DNA of 64,000 bases from Proteles cristata cristata. Its lineage: Eukaryota > Chordata > Mammalia > Carnivora > Hyaenidae. Positions 42,173 to 54,249 of this stretch are shown here, piece by piece. The notes beneath the pieces are model-generated. The model worked only from the letters and a program-made list of their open reading frames with translations. It ran no database searches and had not been told where the DNA came from. Where the stretch lies: positions 434,001-498,000 of the forward strand of contig JAESUZ010005092.1 in NCBI GenBank assembly GCA_017311185.1, given 5' to 3'. How positions within the stretch are numbered: the first letter of the stretch is position 1; every line of letters starts with the position of its first letter. Position numbers and translations under genes: made by a program.

Positions 42173-42479
42173 GTTCACTATCAATCTAGAGAATGAATCT
42201 ACAGGGCATTTTATTTTCTTTTTTCCAACTAAGATTTTTCTTTGCTAATAAAAAAATTTAAAAGATGTGCTTATGATAAGATCGTCCCTCCAAAATGGAC
42301 TACATATATTCCTCAGGGTGCCAGGCCACGGGAAATTGTCTGTGGCCACAGAAAAGAGGGAAAGGGAACTCAAAGCCAGACCCTGAAGTATGTACTTTGT
42401 GTGTGTTGTCTCATTTTAATCCTTAATGAGGAGAGGGGTAGTCAAATAGCTTGCCTATGGTCACATATCTCATCAGTGA

Positions 42480-42718
42480 TAGAAGGTGAGCTTTTGAGAG
42501 AGAGAGCGAGCGAGCGAGAGAGAGAGCGCGAGCATAAGTGGTGGAGGAACAGAGAGAAAGGGGGAGACAGAATCGCAAGCAGGCTATGCACTGTCAGCAC
42601 AGAGTCCAGTTCAGGGTTCGATCTTATGAACTGTGAGATCATGACATGAGCCCAAATCAAGAGTTGAATGCTTAACCAACTGAGGCATCCAGGCACCCTA
42701 ATGCTAGAGGTGAGCTTT
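42480..42718 (-). mobile_element. CanSINE lacking its A-tail
   Basis: Reverse SINE (42495-42704) starts directly in the GA/GCGA-rich segment with no AATAAA or A-run. Duplication TAGAAGGTGAGCTTT (42480-42494) against TAGAGGTGAGCTTT (42705-42718). Confidence 0.92.
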
Positions 42719-42719
42719 A

Positions 42720-44409
42720 AGACCAATACTGTGGAACTCCCTGGCCCATGTTCTTTCAATGTACGATGCCGTTAGGCTGCCTCTATTCCAAGTCCTGGCT
42801 AATGCCAAAAATGGACAAGACTACAGGCATTGACAGAATAAGCTGGACAAATCTGCACCTAAGAAATCACACTGGTCTGTAAGGTTGAGACTGTGCACCC
42901 CTTTGGAACAGTCACAGAAGGCTGGATGGGGTAGACAGAAAAGTGCTGCAGTGAATGAGCTGTTGGCTTCCCTGTCTCCATGTTGACTGTGCCCCTAGAG
43001 ACTCACTGTCAAGAGAGGTCAAAGGAGCAAAACTAGAGAGGAAAAAAAATAGGCAATTACAAAAAAAAAAGGCAATGTTTTAAAAATCTCTGTCATGTCC
43101 TGCCTAGCTCTTGACCGCTCCAGTCAACCCACTGCAACAGTTCTCAATCATAATCAGTCTTCTCCTGATTAAAGACCCTCCCTCTCTGCCCCTGTCTACA
43201 GATCTGAGCCAATAAAGTCCCAGTGAGGCACTAAGTCAAGAACCATCTCTGTAGCAGGGAAAAAGCTCTAGAATTTGTATGCTGTATCCATGCCTTGCTT
43301 CAAGGTGGACTGGAGCTCATGGAACAGCCTTTCCATGTAACTGTCCTCCCTCTTTGAAGTTATTCACCCTGGAAGCTGGTTTTATTCTAGTTCTTTCCAG
43401 TGTCCTCCTCATCTGGCTTTTGTCAGTCTCTCCTCAAGACTAGACCATCTTCCAGCATATCCCCAGCCACTAGGTTTTTCTAGAAAGAGTAACTAAGAGA
43501 TGCTAAGACTTCTCCTTCCTAAAAGTCCTTGCTCCCTCTGCATCCTGAAAATCATTGCTCACCTGGACTGCACTGTCACTCAGGATATCCCCTGGACTTT
43601 CTGATTCCTCTAGAGATAACAGGAGGGCACCATTTTTGCTTTACTTAGTTTTCAGGCCCTATCATACCACCTTCCCAGGGGCTAGCCAGACAGCCATGGA
43701 ACTAATGCCAGATGTCTTTTAACATAGTTGTGTGGCTTATTATGTTTACTTTTAAAAACATAGTAGAAATGTTGCCCCATTTAATGGTTTTTAGACCTGA
43801 TGAAGAAACAATGGAAATATTTTTAATGCATGTTAAAAAAGTATTAATAGAAAAATTAAAGGGAAAAACTGAAAATAATGGTAGGAAGCACATATCCTCA
43901 GAAACAGTCCCCTTGACTGAAAAGTTAAAACTCAGAAATACCTGGGCTGCACTCAGCTGATGAATCTCCCCTATGAGAAATGACTACGGTGGTTTATTTC
44001 TGTTTGGCTGGCAATAAGATTGACATATTTCCTTGGCTCCCCTGTGCTATTAGAAAGAGGGCCTCTAAAATTGAGACTACTGCCCATTTCAGTAAGAAAT
44101 GAGGCCACATGTCAATAGAATATAGGTAACTAGACATTTATAGCACTGGGCAGTGATGCAGAATTGATTAGCAAGTGTAATTGCAGTAAGTAAGATGCTC
44201 TCTGCTCCTGGTAATGATGACTCGTGGCATATTGAGAGGAAAAAGCATGATTTGCAAGGAAATGAGATTCTCAATATTAAGACTGGGTCTAAAAGCACCC
44301 AAATAGAATTGAAAATAACCTAACTATTGAATGAGACTGTAGGGTGTCATGGGTGACAGTTCTGACTTCAGAGATCAATTTCAACATGTGTTCATTTTTT
44401 GATGGGCAG
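42720..44409. other. No gene or named repeat recognised
   Basis: About 1.7 kb of unassigned DNA. The plus frame 43712-43960 (82 codons, lysine/glutamate-rich) has an antisense frame over most of its length and no recognisable domain. Confidence 0.55.
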
Positions 44410-44560
44410 CAAGTTCTTTAAGCTCTCCAGGTCTCTGTCCTCCCTAACAACAAAAATGGGAATTCTAATAATGTTTACTCCTCTAGGTGACTGTAAGGAT
44501 TAAAAGAAAATGCAAGTAAAGCAAAGTCTGTGTCTCTCACGCAGCAAGTGCTCAACAAGG
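44410..44560 (+). repeat. MIR
   Basis: AGTTCTTTAAGCTCTCCAGG, AACAAAAATGGGAATTCTAA, CTAGGTGACTGTAAGGATTA and CACGCAGCAAGTGCTCAACA follow the MIR second half. Confidence 0.65.
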
Positions 44561-45877
44561 AAAAGAGAAAGTAAGGGGAAAAAAAGCTATCTACAATGTT
44601 TTATTAGTTCACCAGAAACTCCTGATACTAGGAAGCAACCACCCAGTGATCTATTGAAACTAAGTCTGCCTACGGATGAGATACACTTTTGTAAGTGATT
44701 AGCTTCAGACCTGGAGGCAACTGACAATCTGTGGTCCCTCAAGACTGGATGTGAGGCTCTGCCTTGTGAACCCAAGCTGCAAGAAGCAGGAAAAAAATCT
44801 TCCCAGAATGGGAAATTTAAAAGGGAAGTACCAAAGGTGCCTAATTATTTCCAACAAATTTTCAAAGCCTCTCAATGTGCATTTTGCATAAATGTAAATC
44901 TAAACCATCAAATGGTTTACAGTTTCTACATTATTCAGTCTTTTAAAAATAAATAACTCTGAGTTGTTCTTAAACAATTCTAAAAAGATCCAAGAAAAAC
45001 AGGTGTAAGATGTAAAAGAAAAAAAAAAAGAAGAAGAAGAAGAAAGGAAAAAAGAGAAAGAAAATTTAGGGAAAGATATTCTGCTTTGGCTTTCTGTAAT
45101 ATCTGGGAAACCATTCATCTTACATGCTGCTGTCTCCTTCTCCCTCTCTCGTTTTTAGTAAACATTAATCCGCACAGATGGTGAACCATGGTAATCTCTG
45201 CTACCAGCTGCAGAGAGGAATTTTTAATGAAATGGGAATTTGAAGGTTTTTACACAAAGCACTAGAATCTCTTCTACTTTTTCCCATAACGCTCAAATTA
45301 TTTTTGCTGCTGTGGGTTATAAATATATGACTGTGCACTGCTTCTGGAACAAATTGACCCACTACACAGAACATGCTGATGCTTTAAGTGTGTTGTGTTT
45401 AGCCCCACCTAGGATGGGGGTGCCAGGTCCCCCATAAGAGGTACTCTGTGGCTAAGATGACAAGACCTAGCTGGCACTGCATAATCTTTGTCTGGCTTTT
45501 GTGGATATGACTCCCAATCTGATAGCCTCACTTTTAATAAACTCTCCAGAGTTGTGCCCTTGATTTAGTGGCTTCTCTAATCTCCAACTGAAAGATTTAT
45601 TCCCTCCCCCACCTTTTTAAAATCCTGGCCCAGCACTGCTCAGACTGACCACCTAGTACTTTGACACCTCCTGCTTGATGTTAAGACCCTCCTTTACATA
45701 CACCAACTGTGAGCAACTTTGTTGGACATGACTTAGTGCTACTACAGTCACTAGCCTTCCTTAGTGCCCGCCCAAGATGGTTGATGCCAGACACTTATGG
45801 TCATTCTGAGAGAAATCTTATTGGAAGGAATTCTAAGTTAGCCATGAAGCCTAAGTCTTTTTATAAAAAGCTTTATA
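44561..45877. other. No gene or named repeat recognised
   Basis: Contains a 51-nt uninterrupted purine tract (45014-45064) and a 7-bp hairpin (ATGGGGG/CCCCCAT, 45414-45435). The serine/phenylalanine-rich minus frame 44900-45118 comes from the purine tract. Confidence 0.55.
45014..45064 (+). repeat. 51-nt purine tract with (GAA)n
   Basis: Uninterrupted A/G run including five GAA units; capable in principle of triplex formation. Confidence 0.95.
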
Positions 45878-46114
45878 AAAAATCATATACAGGGGCGCCT
45901 GGGTGGCTTAGTTGGTTAAACGTCCGACTTTCGCTTGGGTCATGATCTTGCGGTTCGTGGGTTCGAGCCCCGCATCGGGCTCTGTGCTGACTGCCAGCTC
46001 AGAGCCTGGAGCCTATTTCAGAGTCTGTATCTCCCTCTCTCTCTGACCCTCCCCTGCTCACGCTGTCTCTCTCTCTCTCCTAGAAATAAAAATATTAAAA
46101 AAAAGTCATATACA
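45878..46114 (+). mobile_element. Young CanSINE, near consensus
   Basis: The SINE body (45892-46100) has intact box A-like TGGCTTAGTTGG and intact box B GTTCGAGCC (45961-45969). CT-rich run, CTAGAAATAAAAATATT tail. Duplication AAAAATCATATACA (45878-45891) and AAAAGTCATATACA (46101-46114). Subtype signature: ATTTCAGAGTCTGTATCTCC. Confidence 0.96.
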
Positions 46115-46587
46115 CACACATACACAAGCATGCATGTATAAAACATTCAAAGTCAAAATAATGTCTAATCTAAATTATGTTTACTACTTTTAATAGGAAT
46201 AGAGTACTTTTAAAAAGAGTCATGCACCTCTAAAATCATTCAGAATATGATGACACAGGATGATGTTGATGCTTATAATAATTTTAAAACAAAAAACACA
46301 AAGGGGAAAACACCAGAAAGAAACTCTAAAAAGGGGGGGGAATTATTATCTGCTAATTAAGGATAGACACAAAATAATAATATAACCTCATGGTTAAGAA
46401 GTTTATGTCTATTGAAGTTAAATAGTGAAAACTTCCGTCTTGAACACTGAATTCTCTTGAGTATTCCTTTGATGACCACAAACCCAATCACAGACCATTT
46501 CAAATGCACAGGGAAAATCTCTGAAGACAAAGGGAGATCAGAGGAAACTCACTGCCATGGAAAGACTAGCTGCATCACATCACGATT

Positions 46588-46720
46588 AGGAAGCCTGGGA
46601 TCTGATTTCCCTGGCCATGAACTTTCTCTGTGATCCAGGCTGAGTTACCAAATCTCTTAAAGTTTCAGTTTCCTGATGTGTAAATTTAATGGTGTGGTCC
46701 TCACATCTGATCAATATAAG
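46588..46720 (+). repeat. MIR
   Basis: GGAAGCCTGGGATCTGATTT, TTTCTCTGTGATCCAGGCTG, AGTTACCAAATCTCTTAAAG and TTTCAGTTTCCTGATGTGTA follow MIR order. Confidence 0.68.
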
Positions 46721-48520
46721 AGCTCATCAGGAAGTAATGCAAAACTCACCTGGAACTTTAACAGGAAACTCTCTTCCAGATCTTTGGTATTATTTCATAC
46801 AATGGTTGTAAAGAAGGCAGGTTTCAGAACCCTGGACACAGCCACTTGGACTCAGGAAGAGGGAAGGCAGGAAAAGGAACTTATTTGACAGGACAGAAAA
46901 AGTCAGGGGATGAGAAAGGCTGGATATCAAATCTTTGGGAAGACTGGCCTTAACTACCCCAGATGGAGTTTGTCACTGCACTCTTTGGGCTCCCAAAGCA
47001 CGTGATGGAGATGTCTACATCCACAGTAACGTCCTTGGCAAGATCATAAGCTTCTTTAAAGCGGGGCTCCTTGATTAGTGTGCACTTGAGCTTTCTATCT
47101 AGAGATGCATATCCATATGCAGAAATGTGCATTTTTCACAGACCTCACTAGACTGCCAAAAAAGTATGCTAAAAGAATGCACGTGCTGAATGAATGTGTT
47201 TCAGATTCTGCAATCCAGCATAAACACCGACCTTTATAGAACAAATTACTCTGGGCATCAGGCAAACTTCCATACACTGTTACTATACCAAAGATATTTT
47301 TAAATGAAGCCAGGTGAGATCATCTGAGGTTACACTATGTTGATAAGGAAGAAAGGTTACACCACTACAAAGAAACTTTCATTTCCTAGGGTACAAAGAA
47401 TAAAACTAGCCAGGTAAAAACTAGGGCACCAAAAAGAGAAGGATGTAAACCATGGCATTTAGGTCTGGTTTCTCAGATGGAGAGGAGATAAAAGCAGAGG
47501 TCAGGAAGTATCCAAAATCAAGCCTCAGACCTTCCTTCCCATATCATTTTTAAAAATTAGTATTTATTAAGACTGTTCCACTGCAGCACAATCTTTTCAG
47601 ATTCAAGAATCTGAACTACAACCACTATGCTCTGTCTTACACTTTACCTGTAAGGAAGTTAAACACTAGAAGAAAAGAATCACAGGGAACTGAAGCCAAT
47701 GATACAATTCTGGTGACTGACTATTCTTACACCGTTAGCAGCCCCTCCCAGGAGATTTTCCTGCTGATCCAGGAATCACCAATAGCTTTTCTTGGGCCAT
47801 GGCTTTATAGGACATGTTATGCTATTTTGCCCATCATGAAAGGGCTGGCAGTCCACAAATCACCTGAGGGCAGGATCACACTCTGAAGTGACTTGAGCAA
47901 ATGATTTGTGTAAGTTAATGTGCACCTCCTATAGCCATGCTGTCATCAAAACACTGGGTCAAATCAAATAAGCCCATCAAGGTGCTATAAAATATGCATG
48001 CAAAGAGAATGGATGTGATGTTGTTGAGAATAATAAAACAGTCCATAAAAGCTATGAAATAAATCAGCTGTTCTTTCAGGCATGGAATACTAAACACCAC
48101 ATACAGCCATATATATTATATATGCTGTAGGCACACATATATTATATATGAGCACTTATTGACACACTTGGAGAAACACAAAGTGATTAAGGTGTTTGCA
48201 TCATGGAAGCATTTGCTCTCGAGGAGGCACAGGCACATCAAATGAAACAATGCTTTAACTTCTGATCTATGGCTCTGCCAAGGACAATCTCTCTGGTGAA
48301 CACTTCTCATGGGGAACATGTGTATCCCTAAAAAATAATGATTCATAAATAGGAAATACAGAGAGATCACACTTATGTCATAAATGAAGATTCTCAGTAG
48401 GTAGCTCTAAGATGTTTTAAAGGGATTCTCTTGTCTGCCTTCCTACAAAGCCATGTTTTTAATCTCAGATCATAGGGGCAAAATGTACCTCCAACCTCCA
48501 GGTTAAACAATGAATAAATT
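46721..48520. other. No gene or named repeat recognised
   Basis: About 1.8 kb unassigned. A minus-strand frame at 46950-47132 has a protein-like composition, discussed in findings. Near 48105-48150 the block ATATATTATATATG occurs twice. Confidence 0.5.
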
Positions 48521-48523
48521 GAG

Positions 48524-48768
48524 AAGTAGAGGTCCTTGGAGTGTTTGGGTGGCTCTGTCGGTTGAGCATCTGACTTTGGCTTAGGCCATGATCTCACGGT
48601 CCACGTCAGGCTCTGTGCTGACAGCTCAGAGCCTGAAGCCTACTTTGGATTCTTGTGTCTTCTTCTTTCTGTGCCTCTCCCCTGCTTGTGCTCGCCCTCT
48701 CTCTCTCTTTCTTTCTTTCTCTCACAAAGAAATAAATAACCATTAAAAAAAAAAAAAGTAGAGGCCCT
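48524..48768 (+). mobile_element. CanSINE with internal deletion
   Basis: The SINE body (48537-48755) lacks about 18 bases around box B: ATCTCACGGT runs straight into CCACGTCAGGCTCTG. TCTTTCTTTCTTTC interrupts the CT tract. Duplication AAGTAGAGGTCCT (48524-48536) and AAGTAGAGGCCCT (48756-48768). Confidence 0.93.
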
Positions 48769-50554
48769 CCCCCACCCTCCTTACATCCTTCCTTCCTTCC
48801 TTTTTTCTCACCTCTTTCTTTCCTTTCTCCCCCTCTAACTCCCTCCTTGGAGTTTTGGGGGAAAAGCACTCTCCAAGACCAGGTGCATATTGCCAACACC
48901 AGTATTACTTAGTGAGCATCTGTAGGTGACAGTCTCTTTGTTATGCAAGCAGAGTTACAGACATGAATGAGCTACCACACTGCCCTCAAAGAGTTCATCA
49001 TCTAGTGTCAGAAAAACATGTGTACACAATTGATGGTGATGCCAATAAGGAAGAAATGTGTAATTTAAAGGAAAGAAAAACGAATTACACCTATAGAGAT
49101 TTTGAGAGAGTGTCTCATACAAGACAGAATCTGGAGTTTGAGGAATAGGATTTTCATCAGGAGAAGAAAAGGACAAACATCTTCAGCTAGGGAATAGCAT
49201 GTTAAAGACCTAAGGAAGAGACAGGCAGTGGTGATTCTTCTCTACAGAGCACTACTACAATGCTGTGCTCACATGAGCCTCTGGAATGGAAATACCTTCT
49301 CCTCCTTTCAGCAAAAAGGGTAGGGGCTAGTCCACAGAGTGACTTGGAACATTAATCAATTCTTTCTACACTCTTCACTCCTACTTTCTCTATGGAAGAA
49401 AAAGACCCAGCTCATCATGGCTTATACTCAGCATAGTCTGTTTTATGACCTTTCTGTGCAGAGTGTAGGGGAAATGTGGGGGTGTATTCTTTCTCTGGGA
49501 AGCCAGAACACTGCTCTAAGTCCATTTTTGTATGTCCAAATGCTCAAAGGATGCTAAACAATGTTATAAGGCTGTGGCCTTTATGGAGAGAACTGTAGGG
49601 TAGTTGCTGAAGTTGGGAGGTAAGACCATCCCTCTGGAAATCAACAGAAAATGGCATGGCTTGGGAAAGTTTTCTATGAGATCCAAGAATCAGTTTTGCA
49701 TTAATATATGACTATTCCTAGTAGAGGTGGTATCCAGCCCCAATATTATCTTATTAATTCCATTTTAAAATACTGCTGCCTGAGCATCTACTCTGGGAGT
49801 AACTATTAAAACAAAACAAAACAAAACTCAGTTCTCTTTCCTCTGCTTTTTTATTCAAGTCCTTTTTGAGTTGTTTCCTAAGCATTAGTAATTGTTTCAG
49901 TGATTAAAATGTAAGGAGGTGGGCAGAGCTGATGAGAATAGCCTCTGACCACATGTACCAAGAAAGCCATGTGAGAGAGAGCTACATTCGTGAGTATAAC
50001 CTCATTATTAACATGGTATATTATATTAACCTCAAAGTAAAATGTGCTGAAAACACTGGTGTTCAGCTCTTCCTGGTTTTGTTTCTGACACCTCAGGCAA
50101 CTGCTCACTATCACAGCAAAAAATTGCAAAAGTATTACAAAATGAAGTCCTAGACAATGAAACAGAAATGTGAACTGGAATAACACTATGACATGAAACT
50201 CAGTGGTGGCTCTATTATACCTACAGAATGCCTGCTTTACCTAAGGGTACTGCATCTTGAACTGGGCCTCTACCCTTGGTGGCATGTCTCCACATTTACA
50301 CTTGGGCATCCTGTATGGGGTACAGGGAAGGCTAGTCAGAGTGGGGAGCATGGTTTTAACCTGTGTCTGGATTTGCATTCACAGGCAGAGAGTCAGGGTA
50401 TTATTACAAGGGTATGCAAGTCACCATTAGTAAACTTAACACTCTCAGCAGTCAGTATGACTACATGGCAAATACCTTTATCCTAAATGTCATGTAAGCC
50501 CTGCTTATAGCTCAATGTCCTTCCCTGTGCACAGCTTTATGTAAAGGGAAGCAG
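48769..50554. other. No gene; CT-rich patch and old repeat edge
   Basis: A TTCC-rich patch follows the SINE (48780-48840). Blocks near 48905-49010 (TACAGACATGAATGAGCTAC, CTGCCCTCAAAGAGTTCATC) look like an old L2/MIR-type repeat. An (AAAAC)n run lies near 49808-49827. Frames at 49339-49557, 49878-50186 and 50193-50486 show no recognised domains. Confidence 0.5.
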
Positions 50555-50640
50555 TTATAATGGATCTGGGTTCTAGTCCCTGCTCTACCACTTCAAGTTC
50601 TGTGTCATAGACAAGTCTCTCAGACCACATTTCTTCATTT
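50555..50640 (+). repeat. MIR 5' fragment cut by L1M
   Basis: TGGATCTGGGTTCTAGTCCC, TGCTCTACCACTTCAAGTTC and CAAGTCTCTCAGACCACATT are MIR head and core blocks. The element stops where the L1M T-rich tail begins. Confidence 0.65.
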
Positions 50641-51580
50641 TTTTAAAACTTTTTTCCCCCAACTTTAAAAGTGATTTACATATAATAAAATTCACTTTTT
50701 GGGGGAGAGTATAGTTCAATGAGTTTTAGCACATGTGTGGATTCATACGAACACTACCAAAATCAGGACACAGAACAATTCCATCATCTCTGCCACATTT
50801 TACCCCTGGAAGCCATTGATCTGTTCTTCATCTTCTCCATCCCTGAGGTCTTGTCCTTTCTGGAACATCATATAGATGAAATCATACAGTAACTAACTTT
50901 CTGAGAATGGTTTCCTTTGCTTATTATAGTGCATTTCAACTTCACTCATGTTGTTGGACCCACCAGCTCTTTTTTTTTTTTGCTGAGCAGTATTCTATTG
51001 TATAGGTATATCCATTCATCCAATGAAGAGCATTAGTTTTTTTCTAGTTATTATGAATAATGCTTTCATAAACTTTTTTGAGAATGTTTTCATGTGAATG
51101 TAAGTTTTCATTTCTCTAGTAGAGAATTTTTCAGTGACTGTATATTGTGTGTTAAGCAGAAATTTAAGTGGGATAATTTGTTGATATAGGAGGCTATTTG
51201 TGCTTTGTAAGATGTTTGGCAGCATCACTGGATCTACACATTAGATACCAGTAGCATCCTTTGACCCAGTGTGACCACCAAAATTGTCTCCTTACATTGC
51301 TGAATGTTCCAGGGAGGACAGGGCAAAAATGCTCTCACTAGAGAATCAATGCTCTAGAGTAAAAACCCAGAAGAGATTGCTGGTCCATATGGTAAGTATA
51401 TGTTAACCTTTAAAAGACACTGCTGGGCTATTTTTCAAGGTCATCTGTACTATTTACATCCCTACCAGCAAGGCATGAGATGTCAGATTGCTCCATGTCT
51501 TTGTCAGCACTTGGTGTTAGCAGGTTTTTAAAATTGTAGCCATTATAACAGTTAAGCAGTTCTTTCATTTTAAAGTAAGG
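50641..51580 (-). mobile_element. L1M 3' region, interrupted by MER20
   Basis: Reverse L1: a TTCACTTTTTGGGGGAG block, ACCAAAATCAGGACACAGAA, GAACATCATATAGATGAAAT, ATTCTATTGTATAGGTATAT and GTTATTATGAATAATGCTTT. After the MER20 it resumes: GAGATTGCTGGTCCATATGG, TTTAAAAGACACTGCTGGGC, CATCCCTACCAGCAAGGCAT, CAGCACTTGGTGTTAGCAGG. Confidence 0.8.
51170..51357 (-). mobile_element. MER20 (hAT-Charlie) nested in L1M
   Basis: GTGGGATAATTTGTTGATAT, GTAAGATGTTTGGCAGCATC, TAGATACCAGTAGCATCCTT, GTGTGACCACCAAAATTGTC and TGCTGAATGTTCCAGGGAGG follow reversed MER20 closely. The left terminus is diverged and may reach about 51125. Confidence 0.78.
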
Positions 51581-51589
51581 GATAAAAAA

Positions 51590-51995
51590 TGCAATACTGT
51601 GTCAGATATTAGTACAGCTCACCAATGTTTTCAGTTCTGTGATGTCTGTCACTTGGGCAAATTTCATTTCCAGATCCTCTTAAGTTCATTTCACTTTGTG
51701 AATTACCTTGGCCAAAGAGTGGAAGTGAACTGGGTCATTTTAGGATGGACATATATAAAAGCTGGTACACCTTTCTCTGTCTTCCATTCTCCCAGCTTTG
51801 GCAACCAGTTATACTCCAGATGGTGGGAACTTCATCGGCCAATGTCCTTGAGTGAAAATGACATGGAAGAGAGTTCCTGCCAAACCTCAAATGGACATGA
51901 CGTTAGAGCAGGAACTAAACCTTTGTTGTTTTAAGCCACTGATATTTTGAGATCATTTGCTACTTCATCATATTTAGTCTATCTTGACTAAAACA
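51590..51995 (+). mobile_element. Old ERVL/MaLR-class LTR relic
   Basis: The 3' end is diagnostic of class: ACCTTTGTTGTTTTAAGCCA, CTGATATTTTGAGATCATTT, then a TATTTAGTCTATCTTGACTA end. ATATAAAAGCTGGTACACCT upstream (51751) could be the LTR promoter region. Subfamily uncertain; the frame 51599-51934 through it is not a gene. Confidence 0.6.
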
Positions 51996-52049
51996 AATTC
52001 CTATGTGACAGACACATTGTACACATTTACAGGATAAATGTGGTTATGC

Positions 52050-52110
52050 ATTCAGCACAGTTCTCAGCTCAAAATAAGTGCTCAGTTAATGGTTGCTATT
52101 ATTATAACTT
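52050..52110 (+). repeat. MIR 3' end fragment
   Basis: TTCAGCACAGTTCTCAGCTC and AAAATAAGTGCTCAGTTAAT, then GGTTGCTATTATTAT, match the MIR end. Confidence 0.5.
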
Positions 52111-52487
52111 TTATTCTTCCCTGACCATCCTACCTCAGGGTAATTCTTCCATTTGTAAACACAGCATTTATTCTCTATAATGCATTAATAGAACTCCTTC
52201 AACTCCTTCAAGGTACTCTGTGAACAGACTGGTATCAAAGAGGCAGACTGGAGCAAGCACACATTTCACTGGCCACTTGCCCATCAGATACACCATCCAT
52301 GGTTCAAGGACAGAGCATCATTGTGATACTGCAAACATATTCTTTTGAATGACAATTAACAAATAATTTTAAAGTCTATCTCTTACAAGTCACTGTATGT
52401 TTTGAAGGTCTTTCACTGGTCAACTAACCTTTTCACATTTTCTGTCCACTTACCCATTTTTAAGAATGTAAAGAGGTATAAAAACAC
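52111..52487. other. No gene or named repeat recognised
   Basis: Contains a 9-bp direct doublet AACTCCTTC near 52193-52210; otherwise nothing assignable. Confidence 0.5.
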
Positions 52488-52715
52488 AATGGTTCCCAAA
52501 GTTGATGGTGCATCACAATTATCTGTAAAAATCTCAAAAATCTGATTCCAAGACCTAATCCCACTGAGATGTTAAAGCAATAGATCCAAGGTAAGGTCTA
52601 GGACCCAATTTTTAATATTAATAATTAGAAAATATTTTTAAAGAGTGTCCATATTATTAATTTTGATGAGTATACAAGTTTGGGGGCCACTTCATTAGTT
52701 ATAGAAGGGCAGTAG
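52488..52715 (+). mobile_element. MER5A-like hAT DNA transposon relic
   Basis: CAATGGTTCCCAAAGTTGAT, GGTGCATCACAATTATCTGT, ATCTGATTCCAAGACCTAAT and GATGAGTATACAAGTTTGGG, then GGCCACTTC, fit both ends of the MER5A group with a diverged centre. Confidence 0.6.
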
Positions 52716-53210
52716 ATGTGACCCCAAGAATCCTGGTAATACTCAGAAAAGCTCCTGGAATTATCCCAGCCATTTAAGAATGACAATAGTCCATACTACT
52801 CACTTGGAAGAATTATAAACTGCCTTAGCAATTTTTTTCACATTCTTTTCCAATGGTGAAATTTATCCTTGGCTCTACTTTAAGTTGGCAGAGAAATGTT
52901 AGGTATAAAACATAGCTCTTTGGGCAACAGGATCCACATCTGCAAAATGGGTGAGACCTACAAAAGCCCTTGATCTATTATCTTCTCTAATCCAAACATT
53001 TATTTTGATTACCCCACGAGATTATTGTATGAGCTGAGGATTTCTCTGGATTTTCTTCACATGAAGAAAAATAAATGTTAGGTGTGCAAACATATAGAAT
53101 AACAGGATGGCAACAATTAAACCCTGTGGTACTGGTGCCTGCAGAAATCAGAGAAGCTAAAAAAGAAAGCATTGTACAGGCCTATCCACACGTAGGAACT
53201 TAGCCACATT
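52716..53210. other. No gene or named repeat recognised
   Basis: Unassigned AT-rich DNA. Confidence 0.5.
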
Positions 53211-53214
53211 TCAG

Positions 53215-54249
53215 ATTAGTGAGGATAGATGATTTATTCAAGGAATTGAGTAACTGGAAAATGTTAGATAGATCTCTTTTTCAAAGATAGACTAAAAATA
53301 ATCTTGAGATGGAGTATAGACATAAATGCCAAAAAAATCCCCCATTATTAAATTAAAAGATAATGTTTTTATCATCTTATGCTAAAGGAAGCTTTCTCAA
53401 GCAAGAACAAAACCCAGACACCACAAAGGAAAAGATTTACAGATTTTATATCTTAAAAATGGAAGTTTCTGTATACCAGCAAAAGTCACTATAAATACAT
53501 ATAAAAGAAAAATGATAAAATGGAAAAATATTTTCAACATGTAAAACAGAAACTGGTTAATATTCATGATATATATAACAAATTCATAAAAACGAATAAG
53601 AAAAAGGCAGGCTATCTAGTAGAAAAAAAGAGCAAGGGCTATGAATAGGCAATTCACATAAAAACACAAAAGGCAAATAAACATATGAAAAGGTGATGAA
53701 CCTCACTAGCAATCAGGGAAATGCAAATTCAGTCAATAATAAGCCCTTTTCAAATATCAGATTTGCAGAAAATTTAAAGATAGAATATCCAAAGATGGCA
53801 AAGCTAAGGGGGAAAAGGAGCATTTTATACTGATGTGGGAGGGAGACAGCTCTGGGGAGGACAATTTGGCAGAATCTTTTAAAATTACAAGCTTGTGACT
53901 TTTGGGCTCAGCAATTCCACTCCTAATAACATATCCTATTGTAATCTTGCTCAAGCGCATAAAGGCACGTGTGCAAAACGTTAGATGCAATAGTGTTGGT
54001 AACAGTAAAGAAGTGGAAGCATCGTAACGGCTCATTAATAGGGGCATGGTCCAATACCTTAGAAAACTTTAACAGTGGCTAAAAAGAAAAAGTAGACTTA
54101 TGTCTGACTATAAAATAGATACCTATCTTAGAGTGTTAAAAAGAAAAAAACAACAGAATGAAAGTCGCAAAATAATGTAACATGTACACTATTATCTATT
54201 CATACGTGCATGAATATAAAAGATATATAAAAGATATGTTCATATCTTT
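53215..54249 (+). mobile_element. L1M/HAL1-like ORF2 3' region, forward
   Basis: Blocks of L1 ORF2 in order: GCTTTCTCAAGCAAGAACAA, AAAGGAAAAGATTTACAGAT, GGAAGTTTCTGTATACCAGC, GAATAGGCAATTCACATAAA, TCACTAGCAATCAGGGAAAT, GGAGGACAATTTGGCAGAAT, GCAATTCCACTCCTAATAAC and CTCATTAATAGGGGCATGGT. Many stops; non-functional. The end merges into AT-rich DNA before the next SINE. Confidence 0.8.

Noticed and set aside
42027..42248. Frame with repeated tyrosine-glutamine
   Set aside because: It is the ATATCA hexamer array read in one phase within an L2 relic.
43712..43960. 82-codon lysine-rich frame
   Set aside because: The antisense strand is open over much of the same length, composition follows A-richness, and no family resemblance was found.
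45414..45435. ATGGGGG/CCCCCAT hairpin
   Set aside because: Seven base pairs only and no supporting context.
51751..51770. TATA-like box (ATATAAAAG)
   Set aside because: It sits in an old LTR relic with no downstream gene; isolated TATA motifs are expected by chance in AT-rich DNA.
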